From positions 55,469,295 through 55,533,294 of the forward strand of contig OU015524.1 of the NCBI GenBank assembly GCA_907165065.1: DNA of 64,000 bases. The letters run 5' to 3'. The stretch is from Caprimulgus europaeus. Taxonomy: Eukaryota; Chordata; Aves; Caprimulgiformes; Caprimulgidae. Both the position numbers and the translations under genes were made by a program. Below, one piece after another: positions 12,333 through 26,899 of this stretch (positions are counted from its first letter, which is position 1; the number at the start of each line of letters is the position of its first letter). The notes under the pieces are model-generated. The model made no database searches and was not told the DNA's origin. It saw only the letters and a program-made list of their open reading frames with translations.

Positions 12333-13519
12333 GAGCTAAAAATTAATAATTCTGTCTATTTGAGACAGTGTGTAATTAGCTGTCACCATATTAAGAAGTT
12401 TAGAGTTTGAGTGCTTGTTTTGATTGGATCCCAGTTATGTAGTCTTAGAGAGCAGATGTTCCTGGTGTAATCTGATAGTAATTTTTACTCTATTTTCTAA
12501 TTTCTAGTCAAGGCTAGATGATTTGATGAGACCAAGGCCTCTGTCAAACCTCCACCCTACTCTACCTCAAGCTGATCCCTTGACCTGAAAGAAAGAACAA
12601 ACAGTTCTGCATTAAAATTGTTTCATTATGTGCTGTACCTTGTGTTTAGGTGAATACAGAGCACTAAGATGATTATTTTGGATAGTTTTTTTATCCTTGC
12701 TAAACCTTGTCTATGTTTGGAAAATAATTTTATAGCAGGTTTAAGCACACATTTTTAAAAAGAAAATTGGAATAGAGGCTTGTTGACAGTAGCAATTTAT
12801 GGTACGCTGAAAGTGTTTGTAGTGAGAATTGAGATGTAGAAGGTAATAAATGACGAAGTAGAGCCCTGAAGGAAAAGATACCAGTACCAAACTTGCTTGT
12901 AGCATATGGTAATTTAAGAATTTGTCATGACAAATAGTTTTGCATATATCAGTAGACATGCAATTGGCATTAGACACTGATTTACCCCTGAGATACAATT
13001 AATTAATGGTTGTTGCTTCTAGTTTATGTTATTGTTGTTTGTTTCTTAACTGCCCCAGATTGTGGTAGATACCAAAAAATGTTCTGTGCATAGACCTATT
13101 TAATTCTATAGACCTCTAACCATTTTGTGCAGGCTGTTGGTTAAACATCAACACAGGCACATGGGCCAGATGGCATTGTATTTCTCAGGCTAAGAGCAAG
13201 GAAGTCAGGAGGCTTATTCATGTCAATCTATCCACTTTTGTGAGTGCTTTAATTGTTCATTATTTTAATTATTCTACAGAAGTTGTAATTTGTGTTTTCA
13301 GTAGTACTTTTAAAGTACTTGTGAATAAATGTATGGTGAATAGGTGTTAGTTTCACTATCCGTATCAATACTTTTATGATAAATTACGATGGTAACCCTA
13401 CCTTCTTCCTGAAACGTTAGATACTGTACTAAATACTCAATGAAAAATAAGTGAATGTAACAGCAAGTTTTGTTTTGTCTGTGTATAACTGTGCCCTTAC
13501 TTTCCCTCTGGCTTTACAG

Positions 13520-13636
13520 GGCACAATGACTACATGTGTCCTGCTACGAACCAGTGCACCATTGACAAGAACAGAAGAAAGAGTTGCCAGGCTTGCCGAC
13601 TAAGAAAATGCTATGAAGTGGGAATGATGAAAGGTG
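13520..13636 (+). CDS. ESR1: ESR1 coding exon 3: second zinc finger of the DNA-binding domain
   Basis: This 117-bp exon encodes (G)[13 protein letters not shown] through [14 protein letters not shown]. It begins with the last two bases of a split Gly codon and ends with the first base of the next Gly codon. The four zinc-binding cysteines of finger II are present (C-x5-C-x9-C-x2-C; human C221, C227, C237, C240). The five residues PATNQ between the first two form the ER-alpha D-box, which makes the dimer contact on inverted half-sites. The [14 protein letters not shown] segment is the start of the C-terminal extension. The P-box that reads the DNA bases is in the previous exon, outside the window. 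The acceptor is AG at 13518-13519 after a strong polypyrimidine tract, and the donor is GTATGT from 13637. The length is a multiple of 3, so skipping would stay in frame but remove finger II. The translation appears identical to human in this segment. Confidence 0.98.
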
Positions 13637-14861
13637 GTATGTACACAGCAATCAACAAATCCTCAACATTGGTGTCTGCTTTCCTGTCTTTTACCTTATT
13701 GAACAGCTGATATGGTCATGAATATTTAAGAACAGGAAATCATAAAGTTTTGTATTCACTCTAAAGCAGAAGAAAATCTTGTTGTAGCCTACTAAAAATT
13801 CCAGGTTGCTTTTATTAGTGAAGAGTAATCACTATCTGTATTGAAACCTATTTCTATAGGAAAATTTAGCAAACTAGTAAGTACTTAGAAGGGAAAGGAT
13901 TAGAACACATATCTTATGCATGAACGGAGATAATTGTTAAATTACAGACTGGTTCTTCATTTCTCTAAAGTTTACTTATTGGACAAAGAACCTGGGACAA
14001 GAGAGAGGAGTAGCTCATCATGTTTATCCTTGCAACATCAAAGGATTGTTTATAAATCCAGTCAAGGTAGGCTGTCTGGCAATCTTGGGAGAAAGAGTAA
14101 AGGGGAAAGAGTAAAGAGTAAAAGAAAACTAGTCAGTTGTTGCTGCACTTAGAGACTGAATCTGCATTTTTCACAGCTCAAAGATTAGGCAAGGGCTGAT
14201 TTTGTTAATCTCAGTTTTGGGATGCAAGCAGAAGGAAGGTGTCAAATCTCTTGAGTACTAAAACTTAAGACAGTAGCTGATTTTTTCATAAGATTTAGTT
14301 TATGGATCCAGAGTTATTTGTTTGTCTTAACATCCCAGTGTACAGGGCTAGAAGTCTTAAAGTAAAATGTATATAATCAGTATCACAGCTATGGTCTGGA
14401 AAAGTTAAAGTTCAAGATAACACAAAGTAAAATCAGAAAATCCCATACATAGATTTGCCATACAGCTTTAGCTTTGGCACTTGTACATGTGCCAGATCAT
14501 AGTTAAGGTATATAATTATGTTTTATGTTGATGGTGTGTTTTTAATTTGGCACATTTCAGTCCATTTATACTAATATGTTTTAATAAATAACCCAGCATA
14601 CCAGTTTGATGTTTTTCATATCTCTTCTCTAAGATACATGTTTATAGTAGGTTTTTCACTGTTCCATACATAATTGTTTCAATCACATAAAAATTGCACG
14701 GAATTCTCAACTAGCATTCTGTCAATTAAAGAAGTCCAAAAAAGAGACTGCAATTTGATCCAAATTTTCTTTCTAATATAGGTGTTCTAGAATTTTTATT
14801 TCATACAGTGGCCCTCACTTGAGTAAAGTCCTGTGGATTTCATCCTTTCATTTTTTTTGGT

Positions 14862-14892
14862 TGTTTAAACTAAGTATGTTTAAACTAAGTTA
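14862..14892. repeat. Short tandem duplication, 15-bp unit
   Basis: The block 'tgtttaaactaagt' occurs twice in direct succession. It is a small slippage-type duplication, and nothing suggests a function. Confidence 0.8.
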
Positions 14893-17800
14893 ACAATTTA
14901 CAAACAAGGCGATCAGGTGCATAAATTCTGCCTGCTCCTGTAGGACCACTAATAATGCACTGAAGTCCATCACTAGTTTATAGGCAAGAATTTAAGAATA
15001 TTTATGTTATGAAGTCTGGGAAAAAATTCTCAAGATCCTTCAGTTGCAGGTTATAAATCGGGCATGCCTGAAGATGAAGTATTCAAGAAAAGTAAAGTTA
15101 ATGTAGGTTGAAGGAAAGCATTCAAGGTTCTGCTGGAGTCATTACCGACTCCATATTGTCCATGTAGCTGTGGGAGAAAGAAATCCTTTTCTTCATGTAG
15201 TACTTGACAATTGTCACATTTCTCTCAGATGAAAAGAATGGTTAAGTGAATATTCTTGGTATACCATCTGGTTATCTTCTAAATGTTAACTTTCAAACAT
15301 TTAAAAATATTTTTATTTGGTTTCTTGTTTTCCCTGAGGAGATCTCTTAAGCTTTCATGTTTTACTAGATCTCTTATAACATTTTTCTTCAACACACTTG
15401 AATCTTGTAATGCTGTGGTTAATTCAAAGTCCACACTTTTCTCTAATAATTTATAGTTATTTTGATTGGATCTTTTAATTTATATATAATCTTTTGTTCA
15501 TACTGAAGGGTTTGTCTTGTTTAAAGGCATTAATTCTATCATACATTTGAAAAATATTCTGTTATGTTATATCTCACTCACAAATATATATATCTCCACA
15601 ATTTGCATACAATAATATACCTTTTAGGTACAGTGGAAAATAGCTGTAATCTTTCTTTTCTCTAAATGTAATCTCAGTCTTCCTTTTGCACTGAATTAGC
15701 TAAGTTTTCTTAATCAATTGTCAAAGCTACTAATTTTTCACTTTTATAAGTCATGTAACTTCTAAGCAATAACTGATGTTAATTATTGAGTTTAAATAAA
15801 TATGGGGGAAGCTAGATAAAATCTTGATTAAATCTCTCTGGTTAGTTTTAGACAATAAGCCATGGTTGCTGAAGTTTTTCTCATAGAAGGTCACTTAATG
15901 CAGCATAAAAAAGTTAATATATATTATTTTAATAGCGTGAACACAACTGAAATATAGTTTTGGGGCTTTACTCAGAAAAAACGCAGACTTCAAGTGGCTC
16001 AAGCTATGCTGTAGGAACATTTATTTATAAGTTTCTTATGAGGAAATTTTATCTTTTTTTGTCCCACTGCTCTTTCATCTTTTCAAATCTTCTTTCAGTA
16101 CTGAAGAGTTATTTTCTTTCTTTCCTCTTATGTTTACAAGTGTTTACTTCTGCATCTGTTACTGTGTTGCTTTGAGAGACAATTAGACTGCCAGAATCTC
16201 TGCTGGTGTAGTCAGCTACTGAGGCAGAATTTATAGCTGTTACATTTTGTTCAAATGCTTCACTCTTTCTGGATAAGCCAAAAAGACCTTAAAACTGTAT
16301 TATCACTTAGTCTGTGCACCTCTGTTTGTACTGAGGATAAAGTGATCACATGGAATAAGCTCCTTGTCATGTCCCTCTTTCTTCTGCTTAGGTGGAGGGA
16401 AAAATAGCCTTGTTTTTGTTTATGATCCACTGATGCTTTCTTGAAGATTGTGTCTCTTCTGGTTTAGAGAAGTATATTCCAACTTATTGTTTCACATGAT
16501 GTGGGATTCCAGTTTCCAAATGGAGTTTTTACAGAAGGCACAATCCTGAAGCTCCAACGATAAGTATAGTCAAGGTGATCTCTGCTCCAATACAGATCTA
16601 GTTTTTAACATCTTCATTGTTTTAATGACTTTCTGATGACTCAACTCCAAAGGACAGCATTTTCTGAAATCAAAAGTATCTTATTTTTATTGTTATTTAT
16701 TAATTATTATTATAGTGTGATAAATGAATGGGGATTTCTAGGTATTGGCATGCTACGTTTTTCCTCTTCTTTCATGTGTGACAAGGCAGATTTAACATCA
16801 AGTGCTCTGTGCATCAGAGCAACAGAGTGCTAATGGAATCAGTGGCTATGGCAAAAACTTGCCCTAACATTAAACGATAGATCCTCCATCAAAACAATGT
16901 TATTTTCCTGATAGCCTATTTTTAGCCACCCTGAGACCTACATGACTCTGTCAATTGTCAAATGCTGATGGCTTCACAACCTCAGGTCACATAAAATGTA
17001 GCAATCAAGGGTTTGAGTGCTCATGTGCTAGATCCAGATGGTGATCATGCGTACAACCAAGAGTGTTTACTGCATTTGAATAGCCTGAAACATTAACTTC
17101 TATAGATTAGAGTCTAGAATCTGGAGGCTTTCAATATTTGTCTTACATTCTCTTGAAATGGTTACCCACCTGTAACCACATAGGAATTCATTCTGGTTCG
17201 GTGTGATAATGTTGCTGAAGTTTATGACAAATTTTTACAGAAGAAAGAAAAAAGCTTTTGGCAAATATGCAATCTTCTCAGAGAAGAACCTTGCTTATTT
17301 TTGTCTTTAAATGGAGGCAGCTATGCTTCCTTCCTGAATGCTGTATTTGTTCATGCTAAAAGGCTAGAGAGTTAATACAATCATTCTGAAAAGCAGAGGT
17401 AAATCAATGTCTGATGCAACTGCTGGAAGGGCTCCAGACTTTCTCATTTTCCATGTAACTATCTTTTAATGAAATATTAAATTAAAAATAGAAATTAGTG
17501 AATGAAGGAAAATGGATTTACAATATGAAACTGTTTTGGTTTCTCTAAGGAGAACCTTTATGATATTTATTAAACGTACTCTTCTGCACTCAGCCAAAGA
17601 ACTGTGTAGGTGGTGCCTGATAAATGTTTGAGGAAATGTACATTTTTAAGATGTAATTGATGTGCTGAAAGCATGTACTCTAGCAGCATTTGAAGCAAAG
17701 TTTTGTTGGAGTTTAGAACAGCCTCCTGGAAAAGAAGATGGAATTGAAACTAGACTTTTTAATGAAATGTTTCTTTCCACAATTTGTGCCCATGCAAAGT

Positions 17801-19029
17801 AGATTGTTGCCATTGAGTTGTCCCAAAATATAATATTCCATTGTTCTGCCCCAGAAATAAGAAAAAGAGATCATTGCTGTGAACACTTTTGTCAAAAATA
17901 CCATAATTTCCTATTCCTCTTCACAGAATGATCTGGGCTATAAGGAACTCCAAGAGGTCTTGTGTCAGGCCATCTGCTCAAAGCAGGTTCAACACTGAAT
18001 TTAGACAAGGTTGTTTAAGACTTTATACACTTAGTGGAAATGGGACAACCTGTCTCATGCTTATTTATATGCTATGGCTAATTATATTAAAAAAAAATTG
18101 TAGAATTTTTGATGCCTTACTCTTGAACAGTTGTTTGAGATTGAATAGCTAATTGTATCTATATATTTGTTTACATTTGCTTTTTGTCCCTTACTTAAAA
18201 ATGCCTGATTAGGAATTATTTTAGTTGTGATATTATTTGGTACAGCAGTGATGTAGCCCCATTTAAATTGCTGATTAATTTTAAATGATGTCTAGGATCC
18301 TTTCTGTGTCTTCTTGCTGGGATTAGGGAAATTTCTAGAGTAGTAGAGCTTCTGGTTCTTCACTTGGTTAGGCATTTACAGTTCAATTGTAACACTATCA
18401 GTCCTGATGCATCAGGCTGAATGGCTTCAATACCATAATTTATCTAATTACTAAAATATATCAGTTACAATTTCTTGTTATCTTTGAGGATTATAATAAT
18501 GGACTCATGCTCCTAAAACTACTTGGCTTTTCCAAATCATGGTTGATGCATGGTTCCTGTAAAGGCTTTATTGTGACCCCTGAAATGTCTATGCCTTCAC
18601 TATAAATATTGCCAAAAAATGGGGCTGCTGTCATACTTGCCATACTTACTGTTGCCACAATTTAGGATGATTTGTGCAGGAGTGTCGGCACTGAAAGGTA
18701 TTAAATTGAATGATGAATTAATTGAACTTCTTGTTTCTCTTCTGTATGTCTTCTGTTGCTCTTTAAAATATGTGCTATAAATGCCAAAGATTGAGTGCCA
18801 AAATACAGATTAGGTTGAATCATGTCTTGCACCTTCATCCGTAATTAGTAGAAAATTGTTTTTCAAACTGTGAGTTATGAATAGTCATTAGAGACACAAA
18901 ATTAAATTTGCCTGCTTGGTAACAGCATTTTTTTGTCACTAGGTCTTTAAAAACTTTACATGTTTTTATGTAGAAAATCAGTTTTATGATCTGCAGAGTA
19001 GCTGATAGGAATATGGGGGCACTGTGATA

Positions 19030-19110
19030 TGTAATGTGACCTGACCACTGAGCAAACCAGTGGCAGAGCCAGGAGTTGAACCAGAATATCTGAATGTAAG
19101 CTCTGGGCCC
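19030..19110 (-). mobile_element. MIR/CORE-SINE remnant
   Basis: The segment 'accagtggcagagccaggag' (19058-19077), then 'ttgaaccagaatatctgaat' and a run ending near GGGCCCTGGATCC, follows the antisense 5' half of MIR-type SINEs. That half has a gtggcagagccaggattcgaaccca block leading to a degenerate tRNA-derived B-box. It is diverged but contains a 13-base match to the conserved 'gtggcagagccag' core. Boundaries are approximate. Confidence 0.6.
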
Positions 19111-19126
19111 TGGATCCCCCCACCAT

Positions 19127-19150
19127 GGCTTGTCTCTCTCTCTCTCTCTT
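19127..19150. repeat. (TC)n microsatellite
   Basis: A CT dinucleotide run of about eight to ten units running into T8. Confidence 0.9.
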
Positions 19151-22100
19151 TTTTTAAAACAAGGTAGTCCTGATTATGGAGGAGAATAAAGCCCCAGTTT
19201 GGAAAAGAACAAGTATTTTTTGAAAAAAAACCCCACCCAGATAACAGTGACACAGCATTCATCAACCATTTAGGAGCAGAAAAAATTGCAACATCCAGGT
19301 GCACACACCAAACTTGAATCTGTTATTAATTTATACTACTGAGTGTCTAGATATCATTGTCAGAAACCAGGCTGTTAAGCACTGTCACTTGAGGCGGGCC
19401 TGTTCAAGATTAGACTTTAAATTCTGATTAATTTTTTATAGAAAATTTCAGACAATATTTCTCATTTAAAGTAATTGTCAACCCACCTGGGTTTTCAGCA
19501 CAATTTGCAATTCTGTTTTATTTTCTAAAAGAGAAATGGATATGAAATAAAGGGGCTGATTGTCTGAATCATATTCAAAAGAAGTAATTTATTAAGCCTA
19601 TAAAATTTGAATTTGGAAAGTGGTGTTACTTTCCTGTGACCAAATAATGTATTTATGTGGAGAGAAGCAGGAAGAAAAGCTCTCAAAATATCAAAACTCT
19701 CAAAATAACCTTGGGAGGACCATCATGCCAAGATACTTTACAATATTAGGACCTACCGTGCAGTCATAGTTTCAGCAATCTCCATCTGTTATAAATCTAT
19801 CAAGAGCATAATTATATTGCTGACCTGAACTTATGTACAGCAGCTACAGTGACCTTATGTTTTACAGAAAGCTGTAGGATTTTATTTTATTTACACTGAA
19901 GCATTAAAAAACTATGGAGTTCAGTGGAAGTATGACTAATGAGATCTATCTGCAAAGCAAAATTACAATAAGAGGTCATTAGGAGACAGCTACCTTGCTT
20001 GCATCCACCTTTTAGACTTTAAAGCCTGCTGTTCTTAGGTTTGTTCCCATAAGGGAATTGTTGGCTTGTTCACACTGTTTTCCTTTTGCAATCACTTGCT
20101 TTTGCCAATGGCAGCAATGGTACCAAAGGGAGTCTGGACTGAGTCCCAACCTCTTCTCCAGCAGTTTAGTAAATCCCTCCTGTATTAGGACATTTGACAG
20201 AGGCTTTTGGATTTCTAGCCTATTCAGTTCTCATTTCAGTTTCAAAAAGGTTCCTCTACTCCCCATATAAAGGGTTTCTGGCATAGAAAAATCTGGTTTC
20301 TTCCTTTGTGAACACTTGTGTAAAGGATTTGTGTGGTTTCTCTTCCACAGCCTGTTCTCTGCCTGCTCCTTTAAAACTCTGGTCATCAACTAGGCTATAG
20401 ACTCTGGCTTTCTGAAGGATGCCTTCTTATATCTTTTACTTACCACATATATTTAGTCTTCTATTATCAAGCAGGGTTTTTTTTACAAAACACTAGATAT
20501 TCCTTCTCTCTGTCAACTTTCAACATAATTCTGATGAGGTAGATCAGTCTTGAAGAGTAACAAATCATTTAGAAGAGAAGGTGTTTCCAAGCACTTTTGA
20601 AATACTGCTTTGACAAACTGACAAAGTTACAGGCTGGTAATGCTGCAGGGCTATGCGTGTATATTAGAAGTGTCAAACATCTCTTATCATCCGGGCTTTG
20701 TTGACGAAAAGTGGAATTGTAGACAAAGAACCTCAGGTTCAAAGATTGCTCCAGACTGGGAGGTTAGCCAGTAAATCATTTACTGATCACTGTTTCCAAA
20801 ACCAATCATAGATCCATCTTTTTATTGTCCTCTTAGAAAAAAAAACCCCAAAGTAATTCCTTTTCCTTCCTGCTGATTTTTTTTTTTTCACCTCAGAGTG
20901 TGGCCACACACAGTGTTGATTGCTACAGGGAGTTCCAGCACAGTTCCTGTGCCATCCTTACACTCACTATCCCCATTCTGACTTTTTTCCTCCAATTTAC
21001 TTATGAGCCAAATGTCTTAATTTTGTAATTCTCTTTAAGCTAGGTGTTGCAGACTTCTCCTGTGCGTAAGACTGTCCTTTCCCACAATGTTTCCACCAAC
21101 CCTGGTCTGAACCTGTTGCTCCTGGAAGCTGCAGCAGCTGTGTTGCTGAAATGGAAAGGAAGCAGTAAAAGGAATAGTCTGCATTATAAGGAAGCCACAA
21201 ATAAGGAATAAAATCTTCAGAGCTAAAAACTAATTTCTGAGCAAACAATTTTTAAGTAGGAGTTTCTTCCCTGGGTTAAAAGTTATTTATTTTGCAAAAT
21301 AGTTCCAGCAAGACATGAAACAATGCTGATACAATCGAGAAGCTATTGCTTATATACTTGCTGCCTAGAAACTGAACTCTGGTTCTCCAGTTCTGCCACT
21401 TAGCTTGCCTTTAGGTTTTGACTTGTCAAGTTTCCAAATCTACTTTGATTCCACTAGTTTAAATACTTGAAAGGCCATCTGAATACCTGTGTTAAGTGGA
21501 CGTTAATTTGTAGAGCACTGCCTATTGCAAGGATTCACAGAGTGCTGCTCGTGCACCATTAGTGGGTTAGTGGTAGAGCTCTAAGTTGTGTGCCAATGGC
21601 TTTTGTGCAGTAATTACATTCTTGTGCCTGTGACTGAGGCAGTGACTGATGCTTTTATCACCACCTGAGCGAACTGAGTGTGGGAACTGTAGCATGGCAA
21701 GGCTTTGGTAGTAATGGAAGGACAGTGAACAGTAGTGAAACATTTTCCATGATGTTTATAGGGATTTTAAGCAGTTAGGGGACAAAAAACCCAGATATTG
21801 TGATTGAGATTATTTTTGTCTATGATTTGAAATATTTTGACGAATTAATATTTAGTCCAAAAGCATGCTGCTTCTCTGATGGTACTTTGTCAAAAAGGGG
21901 GCACAGGATCTAACAGTTCATGGATTTGTTATTTCCCTGGACTTCTCCTCTTAACCAGATATCTTCTGGTAACCTAAGGAAGCACAGAATCTAAAATGCA
22001 ATTGGACTGAATAGAAGTTTTCCTTGCAGCAGTAGAAAACTACTTTGTCATCGCTCAAATTTTGACTGTATGGAAACACCAATCCTAAAACAGTCTTCTG

Positions 22101-25100
22101 TTATTTTTGTTAAAAAACCTTTCTGTTGTCACTGAATCACAACGTGGAAGCCAAGAGTGTACCTACAGATATCCCAGTTGGTTGCATGCATCATGGCTAG
22201 CACATGCTAGAAAAAGAAAACTTTTTGTGTGTCTGAAGTTTTAGATTGAAATGTTTAAGTAACACATACGTGCATATAGGTAAGATTTACCAATGGTGAT
22301 TGAGGTGTTGTTTTCAATTTTCTTGCTTGCTCACTGAGTGATTTTAAGTTTTTGTACATTGATTTTAATGTTTTGGGGTTTTGGGTTTTGAGAAGTTTAA
22401 ACCATTATAAAGAAAAGATCTCTGTGATCCTCAGGTGAGAGATGTTAAAATGTATTCTGATAACAGATTACCGGATATCTCACAGCTTTATCACGGCTAC
22501 AATCTATGACCAGTTACATTTTTTTCCTACTCATGTGAGGTTTATGATGATATATGTTATAAGAACTACTAAAAGCAGAAAATTACTGTAGATAAATAAA
22601 AATTATATGAATTTTACTGTAGGTTATATGAAAAAAGCACCCCAAATAAACAATACACACCTAATTTGTATTGTACAGAGACAAGTTCTTTCTGTCAAGG
22701 CATTGCCCATGAAAGGAGGCAAGGATTGGAAAGTTACTCTTTTAGTACCATTAAAAACCTGTGCTGTAGTATAAACTCAGCAAGTGCAAGGAGAGGATGC
22801 ATTTAAAATTTTTGAAGTAAAAGACACACAGATAAACTGACTGCTATATCCTAAAGCAAGCATTTAGTTTAGATAGACTTATTTGTTTCAGTCATTGCAT
22901 AAAAAGAAAAGAAAATATCATGTCTTGCTTCTGAAACAAGAAAGATACCCCAGAAAAAAAAGATGTTAGTAATTAACCTGAATGGAGTACATTACCTCTG
23001 CAAGTGTATAAAATTGCAGGGAGCAATTAGAATTACTTCCCAATCCAGTAATTATGTCCTGGTAATTAAATATATGCTAGAAACATTGATTAATGGTATT
23101 CCCCACATCATTTTGGTTGTCTTCCCCCTTTCAGATCTCCATCAATTCTCTCTCTAGCTGTTTCAGTTTTTCTTTCTATCTGTTCTGCTTTTCCTGTGAA
23201 TTCTTAGATGCTACAGCCCTATCTTCCAGAGCTAGAAGGAGAAGTGGCAGAGGAGTTCCTTGAAAGCTGAGTGTTAAAATAAGGAAGAGTAGCAAAGAAA
23301 AATTTTTCTCCTTCTCCCTCATTCTTCTGCAAATATCAGCTCCTGAGGTGGAGTGAGAGCTCTCACTAGTCATCTTTCTTTTCCCAAGTATTCTCTCAGG
23401 AGGCAAAAGAAAATCTTACTTAATTATACACATAGAAATAATGTCTAATAATAGGTAAAATTGTTTATAAAATGTGAAATAAAACCTCCTATTTCCAATA
23501 GATGTTATGTCAGTTTCTAGGATAAAATATTGTGTCATCCCACTGTATGCACCTGGAATTCTGAAGTCAAATATGCCACCACTTCTGGTTGAGCTACATG
23601 TGCCTCCTGCACCCATCTTAGAGAGATAGCTGTGCTTTTGGACGCTTATTGACAGAGTGTAAAAAAATTAAATTGGTTCAGAAGTTACTATATTTTTATG
23701 GTTGGACTACACAATGATAATGAACTTCTAGATTTCTTGAAAGAAACCTGGTGATTTTAAAGTATCTTAGTTTCATGTTGCTGTAAGGTTCTTCTAAGAT
23801 GAACAATATTGGACTAACCCAACTTTACTGAATGGGATACTCTGAGAAAAATGCCACAGCTTCAACATCCTTATCACTTATCACAACACAAGAGAGATCC
23901 TTCCTGCCTAAATTCAGGTTTTGTAATTGCATTCTGCCTACTTACATTCTAGAAAATATGTATGTCTTCTCTCAAACTAGAGCAGTGTTGTCAGGTGACT
24001 TGTCTGTGTCATGCAATGACAGCTATAATTAAATTGATGGAAAAATCAATTTCTGTGTATGATATGTACCATCATGATATATATTAATAAAGTATATTAA
24101 TGGTGGATTAAAATTGCAAACTTAAATTCTCAAATGTTAGAAAATACAGAAATTATTGATGTGACCTATAGTGAACCACCTTATGGTATGATCTTACTAG
24201 TATCCTTTACCCTCTAGAAAACTGCAAAAGTTTGTTTCTGTTGACAGTGTTAAATACGTATCATGATACTACTAACTGTGCAGATTGTTGCCAAGGTGAA
24301 GCACAGAGATGTATTTGAAACAGAAACTTAAAAGAAGTCTAAAGATTTTTAGGTTGTGGACATTGCTCAGGGCTGATGTCTCACTTTTTCTGAGGTCATC
24401 TGGGAGGCTGCAGATCAAGGAGAGCTTGTGTTTGTAAGGCTGGGCTCTACATGTGAAGTTCCTGGAGCCCTTTCAGTGATTGATGACCACTGATACAGGT
24501 AGTAAAAAAATGATTTTCTGAAAATCTGTATACTAAAACAGGTAAAGGACTAGACTTCTGTAGAATTTTGGGCTAGATTTCATTCCAGAAATACTAAGGA
24601 ATGTTTTATTTTTCTGCATTTACAGGTAAAAAAAATGAGGTTAAACATACAATTCACCTGAAAGTTTTAACCTTCAAAGAAATATACTATATGTAGAAAA
24701 TAACACTATTGTGGTTTTTACCTGCAGCTATTGGAAAGTTATTTGGAATTCCAGCAAAACTGAAATGGAGCGTGAAGAGATAGGTTAAGAAATAGGCTGA
24801 AAGTAAATAGGTTTTAAAGTGACAGGCAGATGCAGTTTCCATACCCACCCCTCGTGTGAACAAGCAGAGTGAATGTTGTGTGTATGGGGGAAAGAGAAGA
24901 TGAAAGTCTTTTGCATTTTTTATATCATGTTAATGAAAACAGCACAATCAGTATTCCAGATAGCAGGTGGGTGTTCCAAAGAAGAAATATAGCAATAGCT
25001 GTTTTGTTTAGGATTTCTAGAATAGTGAATAATAGGAAGGACATAAAAATATCTTGTCTGTTTCAGTTTTATCAAATAACCAAATTTTTTCAGTCTTAGT

Positions 25101-26899
25101 GCCAATAAAAGTTTATTGGGTTTTATCAAATCTGTTTCCATTTAGTAAAAATATTAAATGTTCTTTACTTGATAAAAATTTCTATAAAATTTCTAATAAT
25201 AAAGAAATTGAAGAATAAATATATAAAGCATTTCATAGGAAGCATATTTAAGTAGAATAGAATCTGAGATTATACATACATCTCTAAATCTAAAATGCAT
25301 AATTCTATGGTTCACACAAAACAAAGCAAATTTTATTCTATTTGTTCTCCTCCTTCTAAATATTCAGCAATATTTTGTATAATACTGAAGATATGAAGGT
25401 AGAGTTTGTTCTTAGCAACAGGTAGGACGAAGCTGGCTGTTGGATGACTAAGATTCAATATTCATCCAACACATTCTTACTTTACTATTTTTTTTTTTTT
25501 TATAATATGGAATTTATTTTTTTGTTTTGCTTTAACTACATGTTGGAAAATATTAGACAAGTGTTTCATTTGTTTAACGTTGCCTCCATGGTCCATATGC
25601 AATGTTACTGCTGATCAGGTTGTACTGATTGGATACATAATTACTCAGCAGTTTTGAAACCTGTCTTCATATCTAAAAAGCTGACTAAATTTACATATGA
25701 AGCTTTATAAAACTGCCTTTGAAAATCTTGACACTTGTAGGTTTAAAACTCAAATAGAAATTGTTTTAGACCTTTTGCAAGATACATAGTACTTCAATTT
25801 TTGGTAGAATATTGTTTTTTGTATCATTTGTCAAGTCAGATTCCTTTATTGGCCAAACTGTGGAATCAAAATTAATGCATTCATATATTTAAAAAAACCC
25901 TTACAGGATCATTGTGCTTTTGGCAATGAAATTGTAGCTTGATAGAGTTGTCTTTTTTTGGAATTAGTGACTGTGCATCACTACTATCTCTTTTTAACAG
26001 AGATAAAATTTGATTAAGCTGAAGGAGATTTGGAGACACTTGCATTTTTCAGTGAAATACTCACTCCTATTTGGTCCAGGAAAATGAATAATAAAATCAC
26101 TATGTTGCTTGTTCATCTAGGCTAGGTGAATAGTTAGTAGTAATTTCTATAAATCTCTAATGAGTAAGATGCTTCTACAGATTTAACAACCTTTCTGTCT
26201 GTCATCATAAAAGCTGCTGATGTGGTGTGGAAGGAATGCATACTCTTACTGACTTTTTTTTTTTCAGACCTGGTCACTACAAAGTCCAGTGTAGGTTTAC
26301 TATGTTTGGTTGGTTTTTTTAAATTCCAAAGTAAGAATGTAAATATAAAATTGTGTGGGGCATCTCCTCCAAGCTGGTTATGTTCAACTTTATTCAGTGC
26401 ACCATTTTTTTTTCAAGGTGAAGAAGAGCAAGTGGGAAGCTTGCAGACAAATTGAAAACAAAACTATTGTTCTTATTTAAAATCTAGTTGATTTGTAAGC
26501 AAATCAATGTGCTTACATTTGCCACCTTCCCTCTATTATGTCAAATTCTTATTACATCCTTGTTTGACTTATAGCAGACAGGCCTACAATAAGAAAAAGC
26601 AAAACCAAAAAAATCCTTTCTGATCTTCCAATAACCTATGCCATGCAGACTTTAGACAAAGTTGCCTTATTTGTGTTTATTAACCCTTAATGGATACTTT
26701 TCTCCATGAAATTTGCCCTACAGCTTTCTAACATATACCAACTTCTAACGTATTAACAGTTTCAGCTTTGTTTCTTCATGGTGTGTAAGAGCACCTCTTG
26801 TCTGTCCTGAACCTTGCATGGGGTAGCTTCATTTCATACTGTCGTGTATCAGAAGAGAAGCATCAGTGTTTGGATTATCCATCTTCTCACTGCTTCTGG

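Larger units (their letters stand above)
1..13519 (+). other. ESR1: ESR1 intron 2, 3' part
   Basis: This is non-coding intron upstream of the second zinc-finger exon. It ends in a good acceptor: a pyrimidine-rich stretch at about 13495-13517 followed by AG at 13518-13519. I looked for the first zinc-finger exon (P-box CEGCKAFF) and did not find it, so that exon lies to the left. Contents I can name are decayed CR1/L3-like LINE pieces at 1070-1340, 2645-3190 and 4740-5735, a probable MIR-like SINE at 6998-7085, the 14-bp minisatellite at 11247-11640, and A- or T-runs at 6052-6080 and 12114-12135. In the remaining stretches (1-1070, 1340-2645, 3190-4740, 5735-6998, 7085-11219, 11690-13519) I see AT-rich sequence with stops in all frames and nothing I can assign. 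Confidence 0.9.

Noticed and set aside
12500..12590. Possible CR1 3' end ('aaggctagatgatttgatga' and 'accaaggcctctgtc')
   Set aside because: Only about 30 bases resemble the CR1 3' end, with no colinear upstream blocks. This is too little to call.
1..13519. First zinc-finger exon of ESR1
   Set aside because: I searched by eye for the CLVCGDYASGYHYG / CEGCKAFF coding region and did not find it. It must lie upstream of the window.
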